DNA from: Aotearoamyces nothofagi
Lineage: Eukaryota > Ascomycota > Leotiomycetes > Leotiales > Tympanidaceae
Assembly: GCA_015345905.1 (NCBI GenBank)
Contig: JADDTR010000030.1
Coordinates: 62,001-126,000, forward strand
Direction of reading: 5' to 3'
DNA: 64,000 nt
This document shows, in pieces, positions 31,772 through 41,494 of the stretch. Position numbers and translations under genes: made by a program. Numbering within the stretch: position 1 is the first letter of the stretch; each line of letters starts with the position of its first letter. The notes below the pieces were generated by a model. It was not told where the DNA came from and did not search any database. It saw nothing but the letters and a program-made list of their open reading frames with translations.

Positions 31772-32062
31772 TTAATATGATGGTGTAGATTCGTGTTGTT
31801 AAAGAGGAAGAAAGGCGTGTAACAGAAGGTGCTTCTTTTGAGGCTCCTCATAGGGAACTTATCGTGTGGTAGACCCGCTAACTATTTTGGGTTTAAGAAA
31901 AATGACCCCGCACCTCCCGTAAATCCTGGGGTTGCCAAGCTTGGGGCTGTACCAGTGACTCTTTGCACGACAAGGTTGCCGTAGAGACTACATCCACTGA
32001 TAATCCCACGGATTTCGCATCATCAATGCAACACCACGACTAAACTAATTACTGATCGAGCA

Positions 32063-33378
32063 ATGAATGAGGAGAAGAGATTCTCAGCTTCGACGTCAAT
32101 TGTCCCTGAATCTGCTGACGGTACACCACCGGACAGGCAGATTCCATTACCTTTGACACCTCCAGCGACCGACGATTTGCAGTCAACATCCATTCCTCAG
32201 TCTCCAGTCTCTACAGTGCTGGATTTGATCAAAGAACACCAGTGTCATAAATCAACGGCTCAGTCGCGACGATTAAAGGTCAAGCCGTCGGATTACAAGA
32301 TTCTGTTGGCGAGACTTGAAGAGCTTCCAGAATTGAAAGGTTTTGTAGACGACAAACTCAGGTATGCCACTATATAGATTGGTCTCCTAGTAGAGATTTT
32401 ATCCTGACCGCGGCAGATTAGAATATGATCCTTTAGAGAAGGTTTTATACATACCACGTATACCGACAACCAAGCACGAAAGTTTCTCGGAACAAGTCTC
32501 CAAGGCAACTATAGCTCAACTGGATCGAATCGGAAGCGGCAAGACGAAGCTGCTAGATTTGCAGCACAGTTATCCAGCGTAAGGTCTGGAAGCATACAAC
32601 TTCGAGAGTTTGACTCAGACGAGGAAATCGAAATAGACAAACCCTATATTCAACGACAGCCGGATGAGCAATTTCAACATGAAAAAGCCGAGTATCCTGG
32701 GGTGGTATATGAGATTGCATATTCACAGGATAACAGAAGCCTAAGAAAGGCGGCTTGGACTTACATCCAATACTCAAATGCGAATATCAAAGCAGTTGTC
32801 GGATTCGAGTTAGGATACAGCAAGAACAAGGAAGCTCGAATCTCGATGTGGCAGCCGCGCTATCTCAACGAAGACGAGGAAGGTCTCGAAGTTTTAGATG
32901 TTGAAGCAGTAATCGACCGTGATGTATATACTAAATCTGGACATTAAAATCGGACTGACATTTGTAGATATTCCGAACATCAGATGGATCTGCCACCAAT
33001 ACCACCAAGACATTGCATCTTCCCCTCGACTGCTTTGCGACTTCTAAGCTAGCAAATTTCAAAAGTCAAGGGCGACTAGGCGTTACAATCACTTACGCAC
33101 AGCTTGCTGAGTTTTTAGAGAATGCAGAGAGACTCCAACAAGTAAGACAACCAGCGTTGGGGGAGGAAAGCATTGGGATAAAATCGACACAGCGAACAAA
33201 GAAGAGGAAGCGTCCTTCTACCCCAGTTGAACAACTGTCTTCTGACAGAGAGGCGGAGTTTCGCGATGCAGAAAGCAAGGCGGAAGGGCGCACAGTAGTT
33301 GAGGACAGAGATTTTCAAGATCAGGCTAGAGGTAATATAGACATACCAGAGAGGCGACAGAGCCGCAGAAAGATGTAA
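32063..33378 (+). pseudogene. uncharacterised fungal family protein with Uma2-like (PD-(D/E)XK?) core, frameshifted
   Basis: Exons 32063-32361, 32417-32923 and 32968-33378 have good splice sites. Exon 2 needs two frames: the first ends after QLDRIGSG, and the family-like AARFAAQLSSVRSGSI begins in another frame, with the change between about 32530 and 32560. This means a 1-nt loss or 2-nt gain, or a sequence error. The core YPGVVYEIAYSQ...LRKAAWTYIQYSNANIKAVVGFELGYSK resembles a recurrent Pezizomycotina family of unknown role. Its spacing (acidic residue, Ser, Lys/Tyr helix, hydrophobic strand) is like Uma2/DUF820 nuclease-fold proteins. A Lys/Arg-rich tail (TQRTKKRKRPST) could be a nuclear signal. 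It sits at the edge of the AT-rich island, as accessory genes often do. The nuclease idea is inference only. Confidence 0.5.
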
Positions 33379-34031
33379 ATACAAAGTTATCAAGACCCGA
33401 TGCAATATTACACAGGCTGTTTGAGATCTTTGGAAGTGTCTACATGATTTGATGTGATACGTTATCTACACTCCTACTCGGCCAGGCCCCCACCTAGAAG
33501 TTGCGCGTTTCTCCTCCTCCCGCTCCAAAAGCGTATCATCTATGGCTTGGGCTCTTTGTATATATTCTCCAAGAGCGTTTAGTCATTCCTCAAGACAAGT
33601 CATTAATATTTCACCTTGTCGCTAACGCCTTTATAGAAGCAGGATATCAGAGCATCAACCTCCCAGCCAAGTCCTGATGTAATTGCGCGAAAATTGCTAT
33701 ATTTACGTGTCGTCCCGGTCTATTTCAAATCGTGACGCCGTTGGCCATCTTTAAAGGCCGTGTCGTTGGACATGTCGTCAGAAGTCGAGGTCTTTCCATT
33801 GTTTGTTAGGGAGTTATCAAGATATGTGTCATATAGGAGCTGAAGCTTATAGCATCTGAACGTAGCTTAGGAGATGAAAATATCTGACTCGGATCGTAGG
33901 TTGAGCTTCTGTGTGAAATCCGTTTCTAATCCTACTGTTCGGATGTCGTTGCAGAAAGCATACAAGGTGGACCGTGGACTGACACCGCTGACATCGGCTA
34001 ATCCAACAGCGTCGCGACGAGTTCGCAGATT

Positions 34032-34075
34032 GGCTGACCACCGCTAAATCCACTTTTAGTGGATAATGGTCAGCC
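34032..34075. repeat. hairpin with two nested stems
   Basis: GGCTGACCA (34032-34040) pairs with TGGTCAGCC (34067-34075), and ATCCACT (34048-34054) pairs with AGTGGAT (34058-34064), leaving a 3-nt loop and asymmetric bulges. It could be an element end or a cruciform; no adjacent gene explains it. Confidence 0.7.
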
Positions 34076-34252
34076 GAGCTTCGCCGAGCTCAAATTGATG
34101 GCTTCTATATAATGTCAAGTAGAATATATTTGTAATATATTATCAATATATTATCAATATATTACTATATTTATTATAAAGACTTTTCAAATATATATAA
34201 TAGAGACTTAGATTAATAGTATACTCTTAAAGTCAATTCTCAATTATAAAGA

Positions 34253-34346
34253 TACAAGGTAATGGCTGCTATATTAAAATCCAAGGGGCCCGGAGCCTGT
34301 GCAGGGCCGACCTGTAGGATTTTAGCATAGCGGCCGTTACCTCGTA
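34253..34346. mobile_element. 94-bp TA-flanked inverted-repeat element, MITE-like
   Basis: Two 30-bp arms (34253-34282 and 34317-34346) are inverted copies with five differences, all transitions, and each time the left arm has A or T. The arms are bounded by TA on both outer sides, as in Tc1/mariner-type target duplication. The 34-bp centre is GC-rich with GGGGCCC. This looks like a minimal non-autonomous DNA element with RIP-like decay of one arm. Family not established. Confidence 0.5.
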
Positions 34347-34504
34347 TATTATAGACAGTATATTATAGAAAAGATAGAATTGATAGATTCAAATGCCTTC
34401 TAGTATATACAATTCGGTGCTTTACAGAAGTACTGGTATTTGCTAGAATTACAAATAGCTTTATACATCTGTCATCCCACTGTCCATACCGCACTGTACC
34501 AAAG

Positions 34505-35026
34505 CTACTGCACCGGAAGCTGTGCCTCAAGCTGCTGGACGCCATCCACGGCACACAGCCACCCGACACGGTCCTTGACGAAGATCTCACGCCTCGGCAT
34601 GAGCTTCGTCTCGTGGAGGTGGAAGTCATCGACGGTGCCGATGCGGAGGATGCTCTTGCCGGGAAAGGCGTCGCCGACGCGATACATGAGGGAGCCGCAG
34701 GTGGAGCAGAAGTAGTTGGTCATCAGCCTGCCCGAGGCGATGGTGCGCGACTGGCCGTACGCCGTGAGGTTGGCGCGGCCGCGCACGTGCGTGAGGTGCG
34801 TGTCGAGGATGGTGAAGTTGGACGCGAACATCGACGCCGTGATCTTGCGGCAGTCGGTGCAGTGGCAGATGAAGCTGTTGGCGAGGCCCGGCGCCTGCGT
34901 GGGGAATGCGAGCTGCACCGCGCCGCAGAAGCACGTCGCCGTCGCCGAGTCTTCTTTCGACCAGCCGTCGTCGGCGCCGCCGGCGAGAGGGAAGTAGGGC
35001 TTGGTTTTGTCAGCGGTGGCAGCCAT
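34505..35026 (-). CDS. GFA / CENP-V domain (DUF636) zinc protein
   Basis: Single exon, 173 aa. The zinc-binding pattern of the glutathione-dependent formaldehyde-activating family is complete: Cys32-x-Cys34, Cys54-x-Cys56-x2-Cys59 and Cys107-x2-Cys110. CTDCRKITASMFASNFT and FCSTCGSLMYR are typical. Most fungal members have no proven substrate; the family name is historical. The ends fit the family length (about 130-180 aa). The coding DNA is much more GC-rich than the island to its right in gene order (33.4-34.5 kb), marking the island boundary. Tail-to-tail or head-to-tail relations with noc3 show no shared control. Confidence 0.9.
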   Translation of the reverse strand: MAATADKTKPYFPLAGGADDGWSKEDSATATCFCGAVQLAFPTQAPGLANSFICHCTDCRKITASMFASNFTILDTHLTHVRGRANLTAYGQSRTIASGRLMTNYFCSTCGSLMYRVGDAFPGKSILRIGTVDDFHLHETKLMPRREIFVKDRVGWLCAVDGVQQLEAQLPVQ

Positions 35027-35289
35027 GGTGGTTTACTTCTGTATTGTTGTGCGGCATGGTTTTAGTATCTGGTGTTGTTGATGTTGCCAGAAGTGATAAT
35101 GTTGATTGATAATCATGACAAGGTTGCTGACATTACATTACTTCAACCTCCTTTGCGGCATCAGTAGCAAGGAAGCACGTGAGTAAAGCGAGACCTGCAA
35201 GTAGGTAGATGCACATATTTGAGTGACATTCATGAAATTTGTATTGTCTATAACGATCTAGAGAATCCGGTGCCGGGCATTCATCATCT

Positions 35290-37338
35290 CTATCTAAGAC
35301 CTATGATATTCTTCTCCATGACCTTGACACCCTCTCTGACATTCGGGCAGTAATGTTTCCTCAACAGCTCTCCTTCCCAGATCGTGCAGGCGAATGGATT
35401 TGAGCCTTCGACTTCGGTGCTCAGCGGGTCGAACATTCCATCGCCTCTGCGCTCCTCGGTGTTCCATAGCCCGGCGATCTTCTTCTCGTGCGTCTTCGTT
35501 ACCTTTCCTAGTAATCCCATCATCGCCATCGCGCTCTTCTCGGGGAGCTGCAATGTGCTCGTCAAGAGAGTCTTGGTGAATGCTGCGATGCGAAGAGGAG
35601 GCACAGCGCGGACACTGAGTGGCGGGAGGAGTATTGAAGATAGTGAGCGCAGGAGAAGGACAGTGGTGGTTTGGATGTTGACTTTGTTGTCTTTGGTGCT
35701 GGCGGCACCGTGGTAAGGTGCATTGGGGTCAGGGAGATGGAGGGACTTTTTGGAAAGCTCGATGTCTGGATTTAGGGATAGTGCATGGAGAGTGCGGTAG
35801 AGGTGGGTGATGAAGAATGAGAGGTCAAGGGAGAGAGTTGCTTGTGCTTTGGCGGCATCTTGGCCTTCGAGCAGAGCGAAGGCAGTGATTATGCAGAGAA
35901 GAGCCTCGCGGGTGAGGTTACGTGTGGTCTCTTCATCTTCATCCACAGCTTCTTCGTCTTCTACGACATCATCTCCAGTCTCGGCGTGACCGATGAGATC
36001 TTTTAGTGCTTCTAGGAGATCTCCAAAAAAGTCCTGGTTGATGAGATGTGCGTAACGGGCCAGTCCTTCGAGCACTGCGCCCATGAGGTTTGGAGACCGT
36101 ATCTTGAGGATACGGAAATAGGTTACGAAGACCATCTTCAAGGTCTCAGATTGCATCCGGTCACGCTCTTCGTGGCTTACTGAAGCATCTGCTTGAATCA
36201 TTTCCTTGTCAACGATCTTTTGCTCCTTCAGCATCTTGCGTTGCTTTTTGGTACGGAATACTCTCTTCTCCTTTAGCTTCTTGCCAGCCTCAAACCCGCC
36301 ATTCTCCTTGCTAGGCCTGTCGATGTGGTTCGTGGACGCTTTCCATGAGAATTCCGACAGCAATCGAAGATGTAGGAACGTATTAAGTACGCTTTCATCA
36401 ATTCGATATCCCCTAGCCTTCATCATCTTGGTGAGTAGTGATACTGCGTCTAAGGATGGCGTACCATCCTCGTCATCTCGAAACAGGGTCTCGATGGTCT
36501 CCCGGCACTTTACGAAGTCATCGTCGACCTTTCTTGTGCTCAACTTTCCCACCAGAATCTTCAACAACTCTCCCCTGAAGTTGAAATGTGGCACCGACAC
36601 CAGTAGATTACAGGCGCAGGCAATTGCAATACTGCCTAGACTTGGTCCACCATCTCGTGATGTACCACCTTTTCCAGACTGTGCAAGCTTCGCTAGCTCT
36701 CGTATATACGCCTGATAACCTCCTACAAGTGCTTGCTCATAGGCTCGTAGGCGCCGCACCTCTTTAGAAACCTTAGTCTCCATATCGTCTTCTGACAACG
36801 GTCGTATCCGATACCCAGGAATAACATCCTTGTAAACAGCTAATTGTGTTGCAAGTGCGAGCTTCTTGATTGTTGTATTTGGTGACTGTCCAAATGCTGC
36901 AAGCGACTTGAATGCAGCAGCATTTTCTTCGGGGTCCTCATTAAGCATCATAGCTATTCTTGCTAGCTCTTCCTTTGCCTCAAGTATTTGCTGTCGCATT
37001 GGTACCGCTGGTTTCTCAACAACCTTCTCCGTCTCGTCCTCAGATCCGCCTTCACTCAGCCACGCCAAGTCGCTTGCATCATCCTCAACAACCTCCGCGA
37101 CTTCCACTTGCTGGATTAATCCTTCAGCTGTCTTTATAGGAAGTCTAGTGCTCTCCTTGTCCTTCTTTTTCCCTTTCCGCGGCCTTGTTTCATAGTCCTG
37201 CTCTAGATTCCAGCTCGACGCTTGCTTGTAGAAGGCTTTCGTATTTGCGACATTGTCAAGCGCAGAAGGTGAGGAATCCTCTCCATCAGTAGGAGGAGGC
37301 GTCAGCCTGCGCCTCTTCGCTGCTGGTACTCTCGACAT
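35290..37338 (-). CDS. noc3: nucleolar complex protein Noc3
   Basis: Single exon, 682 aa. Noc3 pairs with Noc2 to move pre-60S ribosomal particles from nucleolus to nucleoplasm, and in yeast also acts in replication licensing. Seen are a basic N-terminus (AAKRRRLTPPPTDGE), an acidic patch followed by a conserved EELARIAMMLNEDPEENAAAFKSL region, and GYRIRPLSEDDMETKVSKEVRRLR. The HFNFRGELLKILVGKL segment and the basic FRTKKQRKMLKEQKIVDKEM linker come next, and a CBF/MAK21-like C-terminal half with helical repeats. The end LRKHYCPNVREGVKVMEKNI matches the family. No intron is needed. Confident call. Confidence 0.93.
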   Translation of the reverse strand: MSRVPAAKRRRLTPPPTDGEDSSPSALDNVANTKAFYKQASSWNLEQDYETRPRKGKKKDKESTRLPIKTAEGLIQQVEVAEVVEDDASDLAWLSEGGSEDETEKVVEKPAVPMRQQILEAKEELARIAMMLNEDPEENAAAFKSLAAFGQSPNTTIKKLALATQLAVYKDVIPGYRIRPLSEDDMETKVSKEVRRLRAYEQALVGGYQAYIRELAKLAQSGKGGTSRDGGPSLGSIAIACACNLLVSVPHFNFRGELLKILVGKLSTRKVDDDFVKCRETIETLFRDDEDGTPSLDAVSLLTKMMKARGYRIDESVLNTFLHLRLLSEFSWKASTNHIDRPSKENGGFEAGKKLKEKRVFRTKKQRKMLKEQKIVDKEMIQADASVSHEERDRMQSETLKMVFVTYFRILKIRSPNLMGAVLEGLARYAHLINQDFFGDLLEALKDLIGHAETGDDVVEDEEAVDEDEETTRNLTREALLCIITAFALLEGQDAAKAQATLSLDLSFFITHLYRTLHALSLNPDIELSKKSLHLPDPNAPYHGAASTKDNKVNIQTTTVLLLRSLSSILLPPLSVRAVPPLRIAAFTKTLLTSTLQLPEKSAMAMMGLLGKVTKTHEKKIAGLWNTEERRGDGMFDPLSTEVEGSNPFACTIWEGELLRKHYCPNVREGVKVMEKNIIGLR

Positions 37339-37702
37339 AATTTTGGGTTGCTTGAAGAAAATGCGTGGTCGTCGAAGTTTCTGACGCGGAGAAACGGTAC
37401 ATCTGCCAAGACAGAAGTAGAGCTTCGCGAGCGAAAATTCACGATTTCTGCCGTTGCGCTAGCCGTGCTGGCCCCGCCTCGGGCGCAGGGCCCTGTGCCG
37501 GTGGTTGGCGGCGAGCACCCGGGGGCATATACAGAGCCCCCGTAGCCTGAGGGGGATTTCAGAGAGGTGATATAATTTCCAGTAGCTACAAAAATTATAT
37601 AGACTAACTGTAGCATAGAAACGCAAGTGTCGATAGTGGTTATAGAGTATTGCTTTGATCTTTTGCCGCAGTCGAGAATATTATGTCGCCAGTGAGTAAA
37701 CG
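37339..37702. other. intergenic upstream of noc3
   Basis: About 360 bp. 37440-37560 is GC-rich; 37560-37700 is AT-rich. No gene is recognised; this is the likely noc3 promoter. Confidence 0.45.
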
Positions 37703-38257
37703 ATGCATCTGAGCCGTAGTGCTATAAGCTGCGATAGTAAACCACTTCTGAGGACGAGCTTCAACAATCAACGAGAGCTTATCTCGCGTCTTTTACAGTA
37801 TACGAAGCGAAGCCATCAGTACGCGGTGGAAGGCATCCTACGCGCATTCAGTCTAACCATCGTTGGTGGATGCTTCAAGGATTCTGCAGCGGCTAAACAT
37901 TGCCAGTATGATATTGCCTTTACAGAATTTTTGAATTATACCCGTCACTCAGAAGGTCCCAAAGCTCCCAACGGTTATGCTGATTTTGAAAGAGCTCTAA
38001 TCGATGCACTTGAGAATTGGCGGTTTTTTGTTACAAAGAATGGATTGATGGGTATAGGCTCAAAGCTCATTAGAGAGCATGACTTGGTCTGTCTGCTTGG
38101 TGGAGGGTTATATTCTACGACGATGTATTTCTAAACCTGTGTTTAAGTGCCTATGGAACTGCTATGTCCATGGCATTATGACGGATGAAGAGGTTCAGAA
38201 GTATCAGATTGAAAGGAGTATAACACAGGAGACTGAGATGGTCTTTGAAATACAATG
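37703..38257 (+). pseudogene. remnant of a HET-type (heterokaryon incompatibility) gene, C-terminal part
   Basis: The frame 37703-38134 ends in RRFFVTKNGLMGIG-like sequence (WRFFVTKNGLMGIGSKLIREHDLVCLLGG), the conserved C-terminal motif of fungal HET-domain proteins. There this segment is followed by a FILR strand and a CYVHGIM motif. The motif NCYVHGIMTDEE does follow, but in another frame (to about 38257), so the gene is broken here. The N-terminal HET domain itself is not present upstream. HET proteins trigger cell death after fusion of unlike strains; this copy looks dead. Call from motif memory. Confidence 0.55.
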
Positions 38258-39314
38258 AAGTTATATACTTCTAGAGAAGCGTATTCTTGAGCAATATTAT
38301 CAGGACTTCATCTTAGCTAGACGAGAAAAATCCAATGAGAAGTAACAATGTTTTGGACATCAAGAACTGGCGTCTGGTTGCGGGTTTTAATAGGCAGAGA
38401 TTATACAGTAGGTTCTCCTATAATGATTCTAGCACCTTATATACCTCGGGGAAATTCAGCTCTCTTGTAGTCTTATTCCAAAGGCTATCTATAAATTTGT
38501 TGCCCTGCTCAGTATAACTTATTGTACTTACTGAACTGTCTCTGCTTCCGCTGGCAATATAGCCGCTGTCGTCGTAAGCACCTTTCAAATAGATATAGTC
38601 GTTTATTTCGTCTTTGTCATCAACATTGTTATAGTTGTAATGATCGTCTTTGCTGCAATTTTCATTTTATAAATCTACTTTCGAATGGTATTTCCGTCTA
38701 TACTACTTGAATACTATGAATGATCAAATCTTTTCCCTCTGGCTTTACAACGTTTCTATACTCGCACACTCGTTGAGAGCCACCGTGATCGATTGATATC
38801 TTCGGTATAACAGCCATCATTGGTTGTGATCTTTGGAAACGAAGACATGCGTGTAGGTGGTAAGCGAGGAGAAGAAGAACAAAAACAGCTGTGCAATTTC
38901 AGTGGAGCATAGTTTAGGCAGATATTAGTTCAGCTGAACGAGAGACAAGGAGAGGGAATTGGAATATCCAGACCAGGGGGAAGAGGGACTGTTTATATCA
39001 GTGAAAGCGGTAAGTCACACTTATCCCTTGGAAGCGCTAAACCGGAGCAGGACTCGGCGTCTTCTGCACCCAGATCTCTAATGCGGAGAAGTTTCCGCAC
39101 CCAAAAAAAAGTTGGCCTCGCGAAAAACTTCCCCGTGTAAAAAAAGCGCAGTATCTTCAGCCTCGACTTTAATCGCAAGCCCTCACGAACACTATCTCTA
39201 CATCCTTCACGAGCACTATCTCTACGACCCTCAAGGATATCGTCTCTACAGCCCCGAGGAACATCGTCTCCGCAACCTTCACGAACAGCATCTTCATAAA
39301 CGCTTACAGCCGAA
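38258..39314. other. AT-rich intergenic region
   Basis: About 1 kb downstream of the HET remnant with no intact frame. 39140-39310 holds imperfect repeats of CACGAAC/ATCTCTACA type just before nip7, probably promoter sequence. Confidence 0.45.
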
Positions 39315-39930
39315 ATGCGTCCTCTCACCGAGGAAGAAACGCAGGTGCTATTCGCGAAACTTGCGAATTACACTGGAAACTCCCTCAAGAACCTCATTGC
39401 ACCTATCGACAACACCCCAACATCCGATAGATACGTATTCAGGCTCCAAGAGCAAAGGTGCTACTATGTGCGACTGTCCCTAGCCAACCTCGCGACCTCT
39501 ATATCAAGAGACCAACTGCTGTCTCTGGGTACATGCTTAGGTAGGCTTTGTACTCGACCCTTCCTCCATCCGTCTAACATCCGTCACAGGGAAGTTCACT
39601 AAGACCATGAAATTCCGCCTTCACATCACCGCCCTTCCAATACTAGCACAACACGCGCGCTACAAGGTGTGGATCCGCCCCAATGGCGAGATGCCCTTCC
39701 TCTATGGTGGCCATGTTCTGAAGGCACATATTGGCCGAGTTTCCGAAGATTGCCCTGAGCATCAAGGTGTCGTAGTGTATAATCTCCAGGACACGCCGCT
39801 CGGATTTGGAGTTACAGCAAGAAGTACCCAAGAGACGAGACGAATAGACCCTACAGGCATTGCAGTGTTTAGACAGGCGGATTGTGGAGAATTTTTGAGA
39901 GACGAGGACAGTTTATTTTCAACTTCTTGA
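39315..39930 (+). CDS. nip7: 60S ribosome biogenesis factor Nip7
   Basis: Two exons, 188 aa: 39315-39540 and 39590-39930; the 49-nt intron (GTAGGC...CACAG) joins SLGTCLG|KFTKT. Nip7 is a PUA-domain protein of pre-60S particles needed for 27S rRNA processing. The start MRPLTEEETQVLFAKLANYTG, the SLGTCLGKFTKT turn and the C-terminal PUA segment (WIRPNGEMPFLYGGHVLKAHIGR, GFGVTARSTQETRRIDPTGIAVFRQADCGEFLRDED) are all canonical. Length equals the family (about 180 aa). Convergent with tip41. Very secure. Confidence 0.97.
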
Positions 39931-40230
39931 ATGGACAAGGAGAGTCAAAAGGGAATGTAGTCATGTGGCTATCTAGGCGTTCGGATGATCGGGATACATT
40001 CAAGCATAGGCACATCGTTGAAATGATAGATATCAAAATTTCATGTTGGAGTTGTTCTTATGTGTCCAGTATACCTTCCTCCTAACTCATGGGCAAGAGC
40101 GGCTTTGAAAGATTCCATGGCTCTAATCGCCCATTCCTTAGTTATCGCAAATGTAGTGCCATGTTATCGTGTCCCTAACGCCAGCAATGCTATCAAACGC
40201 CTTGTAATGTGTAGATGGATTTCTTTTTGT
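39931..40230. other. convergent 3' region nip7 / tip41
   Basis: About 300 bp between the two stop codons. No gene seen. Confidence 0.45.
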
Positions 40231-41176
40231 TCAAATCAGTGATACACTCTCCAGCTTGTGCTCAACCTTTGGTAGTAGGCCTGCAATCTGATTGGGGTCC
40301 CTCATTGCTACGGTTATGTCATCAGGCAGTTTCCCGTTTAGGAGAAGGCCCTGGATACAATGTCAGGTGGTTCTAAGTAGAGAATTGTGCAGTAATCAAG
40401 CAGGCTTGCTTACCTCTTTAACTTTGTCGAATTTCTCTTCTGTGGCGGTATATTCCCTTGTTACCTTACCGCGACGAAAGTCAACATAGACTCTTGTGTC
40501 CCGGATCCTGAAGAGGACATTGTCAAGTCTCATGAATAGTCTAGCGAGCAATAGCATCCGCTCTGGCATGACTCGGACCTTGCAAGAGTACATGGAGATC
40601 CCATTGTCATCAAGTTCGCTTTCGTACAAGACAGCCTCTTCAAAGAACAGTATTGGATCGGGTCGCTTGAGAAGTTCGATAGGAATAGGTTCTGTTTCTG
40701 CCCCGAATTCTTTGCCTGTCACAGTTCCTTTGTAGTCGGTAGTATACGACCAGTCGAACGGCTTGACGACTTCTTTGATACCCTCGTGGGTTTTCTCTCT
40801 GCGCCATGTTAGATGGATGCCTCTATCAACAAGTCACAACAGAGTTCTGCACCAACCTACTACTAGACCATGCCTGTGAATATGCAACCTTCAGCATGTT
40901 CTTATCAGTTTTGTCTACCCGATCTAGCGCATCAAATGAGTTGAACTCTAGACGCCAGCCGGTTGCTAGATGCTCGATGGAGACCATATTATCCCCAAAG
41001 ATCATCTCTGGAGGTGGTATTCCGAGCTTCTTAGACATCTCTTCAATTGGTTCGGATTTGGAGATAGGTAGCTTGCGCGCACTGATCTTAAAGCCATGCT
41101 GAGTATGAGACACTGTAGAGAGCTCCGGGTCTTCGGACGAAGGATATGGTTCTGAGATTAGGCCGTTGAAGGACAT
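40231..41176 (-). CDS. tip41: TOR pathway regulator Tip41 (TIPRL)
   Basis: Three exons, 274 aa: 41176-40857, 40798-40414, 40350-40231. Tip41 binds PP2A-like catalytic subunits with Tap42 and acts downstream of TORC1. HGFKISARKLPISKSEPIEEM, PPPEMIFGDNMVSIEH, and PIPIELLKRPDPILFFEEAVLYESEL followed by MPERMLLLARLFMRLDNVLFRIRDTR are family-defining. The last exon encodes GLLLNGKLPDDITVAMRDPNQIAG in the expected frame. The start is the first in-frame ATG; the frame is open further upstream (to about 41383) and some fungal models extend there, so an upstream exon is possible. Shares a 318-bp divergent promoter with the Aurora kinase gene. Confidence 0.93.
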
Positions 41177-41494
41177 TGTGCTTGATGTTGTCACTTCAGA
41201 CGAAGGACTACCAATAATCCTGTGGTGAAGATCTTGACGAGCTGTCACTGACGTGAATGCGATCGTAGTAAGTTCCTGATGCGTGTGGGGTCCCTGGTGG
41301 GGTCGAAAAGTGTGGTTGCCTTGACGACCGCTTAGCTCTCGTTTGTGTTGCTCTCGAGCTCTGAAAGCTTCATTGCGAACCAAGACTCTAACTTAGACTT
41401 TGGGATCCGATAAGCACCGCCATTAACGCTGGCCTTTTTGACCTGAAGGTGTCCCGGAAAAGAATCAGAAATTGTCCGAATTACTATCTTCATC
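41177..41494. promoter_or_regulatory. bidirectional promoter, tip41 / Aurora kinase
   Basis: Only 318 bp separate the divergent start codons, so the two genes must share promoter sequence. No clear TATA box is seen. Confidence 0.5.

Larger units (their letters stand above)
33379..34504. other. AT-rich intergenic region with two hairpins
   Basis: About 1.1 kb between the Uma2-like gene and the GFA-domain gene. It contains the inverted repeats at 34032-34075 and 34253-34346 (listed) and a very AT-rich stretch 34098-34250. No coding frame is supported. Confidence 0.5.

Noticed and set aside
41177-41383. N-terminal extension of Tip41
   Set aside because: Open in frame but without ATG; kept only as a possible missed exon.
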